Positions 1 through 9,324 of a stretch of 64,000 nucleotides of DNA are shown here, piece by piece. Below the pieces are notes generated by a model that was given only the letters and a program-made list of their open reading frames with translations, made no database searches and was not told the DNA's origin. Each line of letters starts with the position of its first letter. Positions within the stretch are counted from its first letter, which is position 1. The DNA lies in contig JAIBBM010000020.1 in the NCBI GenBank assembly GCA_019694685.1, positions 1-64,000 on the forward strand. Reading direction: 5' to 3'. The translations under genes and the position numbers were made by a program. The DNA comes from Leptospirales bacterium (GTDB lineage Bacteria > Spirochaetota > Leptospiria > Leptospirales > Leptonemataceae).

Positions 1-1448
1 GCAGCTCCCAGGTGACGAATGAAAGTTCCGGATTTGCGCTGTCTTTCAAAAGGTGTGTCATCAATGCCATCGTCGTCTACGTAAGCGGAGGGATACATAC
101 CCCAGTTCAGGTCGCTCAGAATGCCTCCTGCGTGATCTCCCTTGAATCCAACGAAGCCGTGCGAATAGGGCCTGCCGTCCGTGAAATACTTTCCACCTTC
201 TGACCAGTAGACGGAAGGATAAAGGAGAACGATTCGCTTGAAGAGCGAAACCTCCACATCCAGCATCCAGGACTGTCCGTTCGTGTCCACATCCTGACTT
301 GTGAAGGCAACTGTTGGACGCTTGCGATCAATCCCCGCACTCTCTGCGTATGTGATCTGTCCTCGAACGTAGCCGCGAAAGCCTGCGTTGAGTCTCACTC
401 CTTTCATTGTGGAGAAATCATTGTCTGAGAAATTTCCTGTAGTTCCCTTGTTGGTTCTATCTGAACCGCCATCGTTGAGTCCGCCAAACCGGGCGAAGTA
501 ATAAAAAGCGCGCGCTTCTATGTGCGTTTCCTTGAGAGAATTTTGAGCGCGAATGAATGGAAACATATACACGAATCCGTAACGATAGGTGTTCACATCT
601 CCATCAAACCCGTCCACCTTCTCATCATCGAAACTCAAATACTGAACAGAATACACGTCCGATGTGTTCGATCCATTCGCATATACATCGATCAAGAGAA
701 GATTGAGAGATCCGAATTTACTGTCCGCTTTAAAGACGATTGCGTCCAGAGTATCATCGAGATAGAAGTCGCGCTCAATTTCTCCGCCTATCGAGTAACC
801 CTGACGCCCGACCCGCACGTCCGCTCTTCGCGTGGATGTAGGCTCTTTGAGAAAATGAACGTCAAAATAGAGATAATCAAAATTGACAGTGTTTGCGCCA
901 CTCCGGGTGAACTTGATGTCATTATTTGCATCGCGTCCGCCTAGCTGGTCATGCCCCCAGAAGCCTGCCTTAAATAAGCCCACTCTAAAATCTAGCCTGG
1001 GGTGAATGGGAAAGAATGTATCAATTTCAGCACCCGAAAGCATGAAATAGAGTTTATCGTCCGTATCTTCAATGCTGGTCTGATTTGTGGAATTAAGCAC
1101 CCGCAAGTCTGAATTATTAAAGTAATTAAAGGAAGTAAAGAAGCTGGCTTTCCACTGAATTCGATCCAGCAGCGCCTTTTTCTCATTTAAATCGAGCGAA
1201 AACAGGTTCATCTCATAGAGCCACTTCTCTGTTGGTTTTACCGGCTCCGGTTTGGACGGCTGCATCGTCAGTGTCCCGGATGGCATCTTCACATCCGTTT
1301 GTTTGATCTGTTCGAGATCCTTCGCATCCTTATTGTTCTTCGGTGGCGCCGGCTGCTCGACTTGCTTCTGTTGATCTGGTTGCTTTTCCTGCGCGGCAAC
1401 CCCGTGAGCGCATAACAATGCAAAGGTGATTAAAACAAAATACTTCAA
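1..1448 (-). CDS. Outer-membrane beta-barrel (porin-like) protein, 3' end beyond the window
   Basis: The minus-strand frame is open from a TTG at 1446-1448 to the left edge, giving at least 482 residues with the C-terminus missing. The TTG follows AGGAAAA by a few bases; the nearby ATG at 1450 is out of frame and stops at once. The N-terminus is a signal peptide (MKYFVLITFALLCAHGVAA if TTG reads Met), then a Gln/Pro/Lys-rich linker of about 60 residues. After that come alternating aromatic and polar strands with many Asp/Asn/Gly turns, for example FRVGLFKAGFWGHDQ and ADVRVGRQGYSIGGE, typical of a 14- to 18-strand porin or alginate-export-type barrel. It lies 9 bases after the lamin-tail lipoprotein gene and is probably the last gene of that operon in view. 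The substrate is unknown. The barrel call is solid, the exact family is not. Confidence 0.8.
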   Translation of the reverse strand, partial: MKYFVLITFALLCAHGVAAQEKQPDQQKQVEQPAPPKNNKDAKDLEQIKQTDVKMPSGTLTMQPSKPEPVKPTEKWLYEMNLFSLDLNEKKALLDRIQWKASFFTSFNYFNNSDLRVLNSTNQTSIEDTDDKLYFMLSGAEIDTFFPIHPRLDFRVGLFKAGFWGHDQLGGRDANNDIKFTRSGANTVNFDYLYFDVHFLKEPTSTRRADVRVGRQGYSIGGEIERDFYLDDTLDAIVFKADSKFGSLNLLLIDVYANGSNTSDVYSVQYLSFDDEKVDGFDGDVNTYRYGFVYMFPFIRAQNSLKETHIEARAFYYFARFGGLNDGGSDRTNKGTTGNFSDNDFSTMKGVRLNAGFRGYVRGQITYAESAGIDRKRPTVAFTSQDVDTNGQSWMLDVEVSLFKRIVLLYPSVYWSEGGKYFTDGRPYSHGFVGFKGDHAGGILSDLNWGMYPSAYVDDDGIDDTPFERQRKSGTFIRHLGA

Positions 1449-1457
1449 ATCATTTTC

Positions 1458-2831
1458 CTAGTTGTTAGCCGCTCCGGGCGTCGGAATTCCGGGTGGAATC
1501 GTGTTTCCCGCCCAGTCTGTAGATCGATTGGTCTCTGTTGCATTGGGGAGTCTGCGTATGTAGTCGTTGCCTGCCACACAATCCCCCGATGTCCAGATTC
1601 CAGCAGAGACTGCACTGGAGAGTCCGGTCTGTGACGTGCTGCAGGCAGCTGTAGTGAATTGAACGTAGTCCACGAGAGTGGAGCTTGCGTCAGAATAAAG
1701 CCTGGCCGACCCGGTTCCAGTGGTCATACCGGAAACCCCGGGAACTTTCAGACGCGCGATTCCATCTGAGAAATCGCAGTCTGCAGCAGGGTCCAGATTG
1801 GCTTGAGTGGAATCCACATAGTATGCAAGAGTCAAGTATCCGCCCGGAGGTAGCTTCGTAGAAGAAAGGCAGGTAGTGCCGGAAGTAATTCCCAGATCCA
1901 CGGAATTTGCGCCTGTAATGGAAATACGCCAGCCGTAGAGATCCACGTTATAGCTGGATCGATTGTAAATTTCCACAAGTTCCGGAGCACCTGCGTTCCC
2001 ATCCACACCGCTTGGATTTCCAACAAGTTCGTTGAGGATGACCAGGTTGCGATAGTCGCGAAAGTGATCGATTTCTCCGTGAGGAGTCCAGGTTAGAATA
2101 TGCGGAATCACATACATGGATCCTGGCGGATCGTCTTGCGATTGAGGATAAAACCTGGCTTCAATGGGAATCACAGGGGAAAGCCAGTCCGGATCGATGG
2201 GCGTATAAAGATCTACTCCGTTCACTGTCTTTTTCTGATTGGAGACGCGGTGAGGCTGCACGTCAGGATGAACTATGGTATAGAAAAGACCAACGTACAA
2301 ATCAAACTGTTGTCTGTCTGAAACGATTCCTGTTGGACTGGACAGCTCTGTGTATGCCCCCTGATAGCTCATCGGTACAGCATCGCTTGTGGCGGCCCAC
2401 ACCGGAATGTAGTAACGGTCCAGATTTGGATTGAACGGCTCTGGTGGATGGAGATCGTAACTGGAACTCCCTGCAAATCCCAGATCGTTTGAAAAACCAA
2501 AACCCTGCACGCACGACATAGCTTCCGTCGCAGGACAACCTGAACCGGAACAACATCTGGAGTACGGATTGGCACCCCGCTGAAACACCCACACTGCCAC
2601 AAAAGAAGTTGCATTGAACATAGGATTTCCACGCATCATGGTGTTGTTCAAAACCACTTTCACATTTCCAGTATCATCGAAGTAAACGTATCCCTGGTCC
2701 AGGAACTGTTCGAGTGCGATCGGTCCAAAGACTCCCTTGTTTGCCGCGTGATCCAGGAAATTGCATCCGATCGCACATGTGATGACAGAATACACGAAGA
2801 AGGAAAGAGATAACCTATGGACTGTTCGCAT
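1458..2831 (-). CDS. Lamin-tail-domain (LTD) lipoprotein
   Basis: The 457-residue protein begins with a lipoprotein signal (SVITCAIGC, lipidated Cys near residue 23). Residues 1-260 have no family I recognise but contain a Cys-rich patch (YSRCCSGSGCPATEAMSC). From about residue 265 a lamin-tail domain follows, seen in VILNELVGNP, APELVEIYNRSSYNVDLYGW and the C-terminal TPGAANN. LTD domains are immunoglobulin-like folds found in many secreted bacterial proteins, often beside nuclease or phosphatase domains. The start overlaps the end of the upstream LTD/PLD-like gene by 17 bases, so the two are probably translated together. It is likely anchored at the outer membrane. No catalytic motif is visible, so a binding or structural role is as likely as an enzymatic one. 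Confidence 0.75.
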   Translation of the reverse strand: MRTVHRLSLSFFVYSVITCAIGCNFLDHAANKGVFGPIALEQFLDQGYVYFDDTGNVKVVLNNTMMRGNPMFNATSFVAVWVFQRGANPYSRCCSGSGCPATEAMSCVQGFGFSNDLGFAGSSSYDLHPPEPFNPNLDRYYIPVWAATSDAVPMSYQGAYTELSSPTGIVSDRQQFDLYVGLFYTIVHPDVQPHRVSNQKKTVNGVDLYTPIDPDWLSPVIPIEARFYPQSQDDPPGSMYVIPHILTWTPHGEIDHFRDYRNLVILNELVGNPSGVDGNAGAPELVEIYNRSSYNVDLYGWRISITGANSVDLGITSGTTCLSSTKLPPGGYLTLAYYVDSTQANLDPAADCDFSDGIARLKVPGVSGMTTGTGSARLYSDASSTLVDYVQFTTAACSTSQTGLSSAVSAGIWTSGDCVAGNDYIRRLPNATETNRSTDWAGNTIPPGIPTPGAANN

Positions 2832-4569
2832 AGCCCGGAGTGCCGAATGTATTGTCGATTCGGTCTGAATTGAAGTTTAGATTCTGTAAATAAGACGAGT
2901 TGCTGTTTGAATGCCAGTTTGTGGTGTTTGCCCCTGACGCGCGAAGATCCGTTCTTTCCATGCTTCGCTTGACAAGATTGGTTGAGTCGTTGACGCCGAG
3001 TCGGGCCGGGATGGAAGTGAAAGCCACACCACTTACGCCTGCCACATCCACAACTGTGTTTCCTCCGGCGGCGCCATCCGTCAGGCGACATTGATCGGTG
3101 ATTGTATTTGGAATGGCTCCCCACCCCCCTACCTGATAATGATACTGGGCCAGAGGATTCGACGTGGACTGGGCAAAAACCATGAACTGCCCTGGGCCGA
3201 TGACAGTCTGAGCGGGTGCTGTCATGACGGTGGTTGCGAATGCACCACCGTTTCCGCATTGCACCACCCATCCGGAAATGTTGATGTTGCGGCTCGTCGT
3301 ATTGTACAGCTCGATGTATTCCGAAGAGGAGTTGCTTCCGGATGGATCGTAAGAACCCATCCAATTGATTTCGGACAGAACCACTTCCATCTGATTTGCA
3401 GTCGTGACGTCATCGCCGGTCGCGGATACGGAAGAAAGAGACCTGGCGCTCAGTTCATTGTAAAAAGCAATGATCGAATCCACCATTGGCTTGTATTCGA
3501 AAACAAGCAAGAAGCCATCATGTGAGCTGTCTGTTCGTGCGGAAAATGGATAGGAAGAAACATAGGCAGACGGCGAATTCGTATTTGCATCGAGCAAGAT
3601 CAAATTCACACCGTTATCCGGCCATGAACCAGGCATGGTCTTATACCCGATTCCATTGGATGCAAGGTAGTTAGCTGAATTTACGCCTCCGGATGCATCA
3701 GGATCCGCGGTCTGCGCAGCATAGGTGGTCACTACAACCTGTTTGGTTGGTGCGGCTGCGAATCTGGTTTCGAATGCGAGATCACTGGCTTCGCGAAAGC
3801 TGGATCCATCCAGTTCGTTTGAGAAAAACTCGCTCGAGAAAATTTGAATCGATGTGCGTGCCTGCTTGACTCTGGTTACAGTGAATTTCTCGAATGCACT
3901 CTCTTTGGGAGCGAAATAGACTCCCACTTCCATGTCGCTTAACAGGTAGTAGTTGCGACGATTGAGGACTTGCTTGTTGGAGCCAAAGGATCCATGCGTG
4001 AGTAGATCCACCTCGGACTGGAACTTGCGCGGAAGCTCAGTCTCTTCATCCTGAAAATACATCGCAAATGCGGGCTCGCTATAGAAGCCTTGCATGGTGG
4101 GCGGCGCTGTAGAGATGAACACGCGCGACTTATCTGCAACGCAGATGTTCGTGTATGCCTGGCCAGAACCAGAATTTCCAAGCCAGAATTCGTGATCGTC
4201 TCCCTGGGTACTTAGAAATCCAGAAAGCCGGCGATATCCAGGCATGTTTCGATTGTCTTCATCTATTCCCACTCGCACCACAATGCCGCGTGATTTCGCA
4301 AACTGAAGTGCGTTCATTACGCTTCCCAGATTCACATCCTGGAACCCGCACTGAATGCTCGATGTGGCCGTTCCGATCGTTGCCACAAGCAAGTTCTCCA
4401 TGTTCGTTCCCTGATTTCCTGGGCCAGCATACGAAAATACTGGAACGGCCCAGGGAGTCGTTCCCAGAAGCAGACTGAGAAGAGGATTCTCCTTATGCCT
4501 GGGACCGCAAGACGCGACCAGAAGGGAAAAGAATAACGCCGCGAAAGCATTTCGCACTGCACCTTGCAT
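2815..4569 (-). CDS. Lipoprotein with degenerate phospholipase D fold and C-terminal lamin-tail domain
   Basis: I place the start at the ATG at 4567-4569, preceded by AAAGGAGGGG; an in-frame extension to 4665 is possible but has no signal sequence. The 584-residue product has a lipobox (LLVASC). Residues 60-380 resemble two PLD half-domains: NLLVATIGTATSSIQCGFQD opens the first, a FQSEVDLLTHGSFGSNK segment is typical of PLD-family lipoproteins, and FEKFTVTRVKQARTSIQIF opens the second. Both HxKxxxxD motifs are missing: where HSK...D should stand the protein has YTNICVADKS and, in the second half, VNLILLDANT. A lamin-tail domain follows (VVLSEINWMG, EYIELYNTTSRNINISGW, ending TPGYANSP). The fold suggests phosphodiester binding without the usual catalysis. 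It lies 70 bases after the half-ALDH gene. Confidence 0.78.
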   Translation of the reverse strand: MQGAVRNAFAALFFSLLVASCGPRHKENPLLSLLLGTTPWAVPVFSYAGPGNQGTNMENLLVATIGTATSSIQCGFQDVNLGSVMNALQFAKSRGIVVRVGIDEDNRNMPGYRRLSGFLSTQGDDHEFWLGNSGSGQAYTNICVADKSRVFISTAPPTMQGFYSEPAFAMYFQDEETELPRKFQSEVDLLTHGSFGSNKQVLNRRNYYLLSDMEVGVYFAPKESAFEKFTVTRVKQARTSIQIFSSEFFSNELDGSSFREASDLAFETRFAAAPTKQVVVTTYAAQTADPDASGGVNSANYLASNGIGYKTMPGSWPDNGVNLILLDANTNSPSAYVSSYPFSARTDSSHDGFLLVFEYKPMVDSIIAFYNELSARSLSSVSATGDDVTTANQMEVVLSEINWMGSYDPSGSNSSSEYIELYNTTSRNINISGWVVQCGNGGAFATTVMTAPAQTVIGPGQFMVFAQSTSNPLAQYHYQVGGWGAIPNTITDQCRLTDGAAGGNTVVDVAGVSGVAFTSIPARLGVNDSTNLVKRSMERTDLRASGANTTNWHSNSNSSYLQNLNFNSDRIDNTFGTPGYANSP

Positions 4570-4639
4570 CCCCCCTCCTTTCTGCCTCGAAGCACTCTGT
4601 CTTCGAAAGACTACAAAACGCTTACAATTGAACGTCAGT

Positions 4640-5521
4640 TCAGTACTTCGCGCCACCCACTCCAATATTCTCGATCGGATGCCAGGTCGTCTTGATCTCC
4701 TGGAGATCCAGAATCAAATACGGGCTTTCCGCATCCGGCTTGATCCAATCCTTTTCGTAGAAAAAGGCACGCTTGATGTTCAAAGCGGCTGCTTCCTGAA
4801 TCAACTTCTTCCTTTCCACCGACCCACTGCAATCGACAACTGCATTGACATCCATGTGCGAAGCGAAATGCGCCGCAAGCTCTGAGGCAGATCCGGTCAA
4901 AATATTCACAATCCCGGCTGGCAAATCAGATGTTTCGAGCACTTCTCCCAGTGTAACGGCGCATAACGGCAAAGATTCAGACGCAAGGGCAACGCAAGTG
5001 TTTCCCCCTGCGATCACAGGCATGATCGCGGAAACGATTCCAATCAAAGATGTTTTTGGATCTGCGATGATTGCGACGACTCCCGTTGGCTCCGGCACCG
5101 AGAAATTGAAGTGCGATGAAGCAACCGGATTGACCGTACTAAAGAGAGCCTGGAACTTATCGCACCAGCCTGCGTAGTAAACTACACGATCGATTGCAGT
5201 GCGAGTCTCTTCTTCTGCCGCTTTCCTGGATTTTCCCTGCAATACGATTTCAGACACGAACTGTTCGAAACGACCTTCCATCATCTCTGCAATGCGATAT
5301 AGAATTTGAGATCGATTGAATGCAGTCTTTCCTGCCCATGAACCCTGGGCTGCTCGCGCGGCCACAACGGCATTGCGAAAATCTTTTCGCGAAGAGAGAC
5401 TTACATTCGCAATCGTTCTACCTTTCGCATCCAGAAGCGGGTAATATCTTCCCGATTCAGTGCGCGGAAACTGACCACCAATATATAGTTTATATGTCTT
5501 AAGTACTTCTACTCTACCCAT
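4640..5521 (-). CDS. Half-length aldehyde dehydrogenase-like protein without catalytic Cys
   Basis: The 293-residue protein aligns by eye with the N-terminal and NAD-binding parts of the ALDH superfamily: LYIGGQFPRTESGRYYPL, RSQILYRIAEMMEGR, the YYAGWCDKF segment shared with its neighbour, EPTGVVAIIADP and LPAGIVNILTG. The normal ELGGK motif, the catalytic Cys region and the whole C-terminal catalytic domain are absent, and FTGS has become DCSGS. The gene ends cleanly and starts 6 bases after the full-length ALDH gene, so it looks like a maintained partner rather than a random truncation. Paired deoC-ALDH-ALDH genes are known from other bacterial phyla. It may form a mixed oligomer with, or scaffold, the active ALDH; this is inference. 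Confidence 0.8.
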   Translation of the reverse strand: MGRVEVLKTYKLYIGGQFPRTESGRYYPLLDAKGRTIANVSLSSRKDFRNAVVAARAAQGSWAGKTAFNRSQILYRIAEMMEGRFEQFVSEIVLQGKSRKAAEEETRTAIDRVVYYAGWCDKFQALFSTVNPVASSHFNFSVPEPTGVVAIIADPKTSLIGIVSAIMPVIAGGNTCVALASESLPLCAVTLGEVLETSDLPAGIVNILTGSASELAAHFASHMDVNAVVDCSGSVERKKLIQEAAALNIKRAFFYEKDWIKPDAESPYLILDLQEIKTTWHPIENIGVGGAKY

Positions 5522-5527
5522 ACTTCC

Positions 5528-7003
5528 TCACAGACTCAGATAAGGAAGGAGACCATGCACGCCCCCTTCCCGACCAAAGCCGCTCTCCTTGTAACCGCCA
5601 AAAGGCGATGTGGGATCAAACTTGTTGTAAGTGTTGGCCCAGATCACTCCTGCGCGAAGCTTTCCAGTAAGATTGAAGATCTTTGAACCCTTGTCCGTCC
5701 ATACTCCGGCAGAGAGCCCGTAGGGAATGTTATTTGCCTTTTCAATCACTTCTTCAATCGTGCGAAAGGTCTGCACGGCCAGTACTGGCCCGAAGATCTC
5801 TTCCTGAACAATGCGATGAGACTGGGATACATTGAGAAAGAGAGTGGGACGAACAAAGTATCCTTTCTTTGGAAGTTCGCATGAACTCTGATAAAACTCA
5901 GCTCCGCCTTCCTTTCCAATTTGAATGTAGTTGGTGATTACCTGGAGCTGTTGCTTGGAGTTGATGGCGCCCACATCCGTATTTTTGTCGAGAGGATCCC
6001 CCACGATGAGCGTTTCCATGCGATCTTTCAGTTTGCGAATGACAAGATCCGCGACTCCTTCCTGGACAAAGAGACGCGATCCAGCACAGCACACATGACC
6101 CTGATTGAAATAGATTCCATTCACAATGCCTTCGACTGCCTGGTCAATGGCTGCATCTTCAAAGATGATATTGGCAGCTTTACCACCTAACTCGAGAGTT
6201 ACGCGCTTTGCAGTCCCGGCGACGGCTTTCTGGATGATTCTTCCCACGTCCGTACTGCCGGTGAAGGCCACCTTGTTTACATGAGGATGATTCACAATGG
6301 CGGCCCCGGTTTTCCCGGCGCCTGTAATGATGTTGACCACTCCGTCTGGAAGGCCGCTATCCTGAATGATTTCAGCCAATTTCAGCGCAGTGAGAGGAGT
6401 TGTTTCCGCCGGTTTCAAAACGACTGTATTTCCGCATGCTAGAGCTGGTGCGATTTTCCACGCCGCCATGAGCAATGGAAAATTCCACGGAATGATCTGG
6501 CCGGCCACTCCGAGCGGAGTCGGTTTGCGATTTGGAAAAGCGTAGTCCAGCTTATCCGCCCATCCGGCGTAGTAGAAGAAATGACTGGCTGCAAGTGGCA
6601 CATCAATGTCGCGCGATTCTCGAATGGACTTTCCGCCGTCCATGGTTTCAATCACGGAGAGTTCGCGCGCTCTTTCCTGGATCATTCGTGCGATGCGATA
6701 AATGTATTTACCGCGTTCGCGACCGGGCATCTTTCTCCACGTTTTCTCATACGCGGATCTGGCTGCCTGGACCGCTGCATCTACGTCCTTTTCCCCCGCG
6801 TCCGCTACTTCAGCGAGCTTCTCTTCTGTGGCCGGATTGTGCGTGGCGAAATACTTTGATCCGGTGGGCTTCTGCCATTTGCCGTTGATAAACAAATCAT
6901 ACTTTTTGTTCAGTCGAATGTGTTCTTTTGATTCTGGAGCCGGCGAATATTTCCAGTCCGAGAAAAAATCCAGACGCGGGCCCTCTTTCTTCTGCGTTGC
7001 CAT
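5528..7003 (-). CDS. NAD(P)-dependent aldehyde dehydrogenase
   Basis: The start is the ATG at 7001-7003 behind AGGAG, 8 bases after the deoC stop; the longer open frame to 7132 runs inside deoC and is not credible. The 491-residue protein is a complete ALDH: IIPWNFPLLMAAWKIAPAL, the NAD site FTGSTDVGR, the general base in LELGGKAANI, the nucleophile in NQGHVCCAGSR and EEIFGPVLAV near the C-terminus. Next to deoC its natural substrate is probably the acetaldehyde released from 2-deoxyribose 5-phosphate, oxidised to acetate with NAD; this is inferred from context. Cytoplasmic. It is cotranscribed with deoC upstream and the half-ALDH downstream. Confidence 0.92.
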   Translation of the reverse strand: MATQKKEGPRLDFFSDWKYSPAPESKEHIRLNKKYDLFINGKWQKPTGSKYFATHNPATEEKLAEVADAGEKDVDAAVQAARSAYEKTWRKMPGRERGKYIYRIARMIQERARELSVIETMDGGKSIRESRDIDVPLAASHFFYYAGWADKLDYAFPNRKPTPLGVAGQIIPWNFPLLMAAWKIAPALACGNTVVLKPAETTPLTALKLAEIIQDSGLPDGVVNIITGAGKTGAAIVNHPHVNKVAFTGSTDVGRIIQKAVAGTAKRVTLELGGKAANIIFEDAAIDQAVEGIVNGIYFNQGHVCCAGSRLFVQEGVADLVIRKLKDRMETLIVGDPLDKNTDVGAINSKQQLQVITNYIQIGKEGGAEFYQSSCELPKKGYFVRPTLFLNVSQSHRIVQEEIFGPVLAVQTFRTIEEVIEKANNIPYGLSAGVWTDKGSKIFNLTGKLRAGVIWANTYNKFDPTSPFGGYKESGFGREGGVHGLLPYLSL

Positions 7004-7011
7004 GCGGTCTC

Positions 7012-7923
7012 CTAATCCTTCGAAAAATAGTCCGGTGATTGGTACACCCCGTGCGCTTCCTTCGCAAGCTGCATGAGGATGTCGTTTGCAAGACTGGATG
7101 CGCCAAAGCGAAACCATTGATTGGTCATCCACTTGCTTCCCAGGGTTTCATAGAGCATCACCAGATATTGCAGGGCGAGTTTCGCGGTTGAAATTCCTCC
7201 CGCGGGCTTCATCCCGATCATGGTTCCTGTCTGGTAATAGTAATCCTTGATTGCATCGAGCATGACAAGAGTCACGGGCATCGTGGCTGCGGGTTGAATT
7301 TTTCCGGTAGAAGTTTTGATAAAATCCGCTCCCGCGTAAATGGCAATGTCACTTGCTCGCCTGACGTTATCCAGTGTGGACAGTTCTCCTGTTTCCAGAA
7401 TCACTTTCAATCTAGCTTTGCCGCACGCTTCTTTCACTGCCGCGATTTCATCAAACACGAACGAATAGTTGCCTCGCAAAAATTCCCCTCGCGCAATTAC
7501 CATATCGATTTCGTCCGCTCCGCTTTCCACGGCGAACTTAGTATCCGCAATCTTCACATCAAGAGTGGCATTGCCGCTTGGAAATGCAGTGGCGACAGAG
7601 GCTACTTTGATTCCTGTTCCTTTCAGTGCGTCTTTCGCAGTCTTCACATGAGTTGGATACACGCACACTGCGGCAACCGTTGGCAATCCAGGAAGAACAT
7701 CATGGAGGTGCGCTGCCTTGTAACACATCTGACGCACTCGCCCTTCTGTGTCCTTGCCTTCGAGTGTGGTGAGGTCTATCATGCTCAGTGCAAGCTTGAG
7801 CCCCTGGACCTTGGACTCCTTCTTAATACTGCGCGAACTGAAACGCGCCACGCGCTCTTCTACTCCAACCTGGTCAATCACGGGAGTGTAGCGAAAGTCT
7901 GGAACAACAGCTGCTGATTTCAT
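7012..7923 (-). CDS. deoC: Deoxyribose-phosphate aldolase
   Basis: DeoC splits 2-deoxy-D-ribose 5-phosphate into glyceraldehyde 3-phosphate and acetaldehyde. The Schiff-base lysine lies in GADFIKTSTGK, the second active-site lysine in GMKPAGGI, and ALSMIDLTTLEGKDTEGRV opens the barrel. With the ATG at 7921-7923 the protein has 303 residues, the long form of the family; an ATG at 7989 would add 22 residues of low-quality sequence (MIDWFSFRVHFLHRG), and neither start has a strong ribosome site. It lies 84 bases after the organophosphate antiporter gene and 8 bases before the ALDH gene, so import, cleavage and acetaldehyde oxidation are encoded in order. Confidence 0.93.
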   Translation of the reverse strand: MKSAAVVPDFRYTPVIDQVGVEERVARFSSRSIKKESKVQGLKLALSMIDLTTLEGKDTEGRVRQMCYKAAHLHDVLPGLPTVAAVCVYPTHVKTAKDALKGTGIKVASVATAFPSGNATLDVKIADTKFAVESGADEIDMVIARGEFLRGNYSFVFDEIAAVKEACGKARLKVILETGELSTLDNVRRASDIAIYAGADFIKTSTGKIQPAATMPVTLVMLDAIKDYYYQTGTMIGMKPAGGISTAKLALQYLVMLYETLGSKWMTNQWFRFGASSLANDILMQLAKEAHGVYQSPDYFSKD

Positions 7924-8007
7924 TCGATGTACGAAGGCTGTGCGCCCTCTGTGCAGAAAATGAACTCGAAAGGAAAACCAGTCAATCAAAAAGCGCGCGA
8001 AGAGTGC

Positions 8008-9324
8008 CTATCTTCGCATAACGGGCTTCCAGGCGATCGCGAAGAGGCCCGCACCAATGAGAGCCGATATCAAATAGACGACCAGGGCGACATCCCAACC
8101 GAAGTGATCTACGACATAACCAGTCCCGACTCCGCAAATGGTTGCTCCCACGTAGCCAAAGAACCCTGTCATTCCAACTGCTGTGCCGACTGCGCGCGCA
8201 TCCACATTCTCCGCCGCGACCACCGCCACCAGAACCTGCGGCCCGTAGACAAAGAATCCTACAGAAACCATAGCAAAAATCATCAGCCAGAAATTACCGG
8301 AAGGAGAAGCAAAAACGATTCCTATGGCGGCCGCAAGCCACACCATAAATACAGTGGCGATCGCACCTCTGCGGCCCGGAAAGGCAGTGTCTGACAACCA
8401 GCCAGCCGCGATCGCTCCAAAGATCCCAGAAACCTCAAAAGCAAAGCCCGCCACGCTGGCCTCTTTCGTAGTAAAACCGCGTTCACTCACCAGAAACTTG
8501 GGTGCCCAGTCAAAGACGCCGATTCGCACAATATAGACGAATATATTAGCGATGCATACAATCCATAATATACGATTTTTTAATATATAGTTTATGAATA
8601 TTTCGCGGCCGCTCTGTGTCTGTGCTTCTTTGAATGGATCTGATTCTCCTGCGTATTCATGAACCGGTGGAAGACCCAGAGCTGCTGGAGTATCGCGCAG
8701 GCGATTGATCAAAAAGAGTCCAACCAGAATAGCAAAGACTCCTGGAACATAGAAAGAGGATCTCCAACCATATTCGCTGACGAGAAATCCAGCAATGAGA
8801 AAGATCAGACCACCGCCGATCTGATGCGACGCATTCCATAGACCCCACGCTCGCCCGCCTTCCTTCCTGCTAAACCAGGAATTCAAAAGCTTTCCACAGG
8901 GAGGCATGCCCAGCCCTTGAAATAGATTGTTGAGTGCCCACAGTACAATGAATACAGTCAGTCCGGCTCCCATTCCAAAGAAAATATTCGTCAAAGCGGA
9001 AAGGATCAAGCCTGCAGACATGAGAAATCGTGGATTGAGGATATCTACCAGAATGCCACTTGCGAATTTTGAAATTCCATAGGCGACTGTGGCTGCACTG
9101 AGGATGAGTCCCATCTCTGTATTTGAGAAGTGAAACTCTTCGGAAATGGATTTATTTGCAATGGAGAAATTCTTTCTTACAAAATAGTAAACAGCATAGC
9201 CGGACATCATGCTATACATGATTCGTGTTCGCCAATAACGATAGTCGCTCTTGATTCGTGTGGGGTCCTGAATGCGAGGCATTTCAGGAGCAGGACGGAT
9301 GAATGCCTTTAGAGCTTCTATCAT
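8008..9324 (-). CDS. Organophosphate:phosphate antiporter family (GlpT/UhpT-like) MFS transporter
   Basis: The 438-residue inner-membrane protein has about 12 hydrophobic segments and the hallmarks of the OPA branch of the major facilitator superfamily: YRYWRTRIMYSMMSGYAVYYFVRK near the N-terminus (in segments of YAVYYFVRKNFSIA), then GISKFASGILVDILNPR between helices 2 and 3, and a GKLLNSWFSRKEGGRAWGLW segment after helix 4. Family members exchange sugar phosphates or glycerol 3-phosphate for phosphate. Upstream of deoC the likely cargo is a pentose or deoxypentose phosphate, which is inference. Its ATG overlaps the stop of the LOG-family gene by 4 bases. An AT-rich stretch at 8530-8600 encodes one helix and is not a sign of interruption. 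Confidence 0.88.
   Translation of the reverse strand: MIEALKAFIRPAPEMPRIQDPTRIKSDYRYWRTRIMYSMMSGYAVYYFVRKNFSIANKSISEEFHFSNTEMGLILSAATVAYGISKFASGILVDILNPRFLMSAGLILSALTNIFFGMGAGLTVFIVLWALNNLFQGLGMPPCGKLLNSWFSRKEGGRAWGLWNASHQIGGGLIFLIAGFLVSEYGWRSSFYVPGVFAILVGLFLINRLRDTPAALGLPPVHEYAGESDPFKEAQTQSGREIFINYILKNRILWIVCIANIFVYIVRIGVFDWAPKFLVSERGFTTKEASVAGFAFEVSGIFGAIAAGWLSDTAFPGRRGAIATVFMVWLAAAIGIVFASPSGNFWLMIFAMVSVGFFVYGPQVLVAVVAAENVDARAVGTAVGMTGFFGYVGATICGVGTGYVVDHFGWDVALVVYLISALIGAGLFAIAWKPVMRR

Noticed and set aside
522..944. A plus-strand 140-residue frame inside the porin-like gene
   Set aside because: The minus-strand frame across the whole region gives a coherent exported beta-barrel with signal peptide, so this is an antisense shadow.
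8530..8600. AT-rich patch in the antiporter gene, sharing AATATATAGTTTA with 5478-5490 in the half-ALDH gene
   Set aside because: Both copies encode ordinary residues of their proteins (a membrane helix and KLYIGG); a 13-base match in AT-rich DNA is not enough to claim a site.
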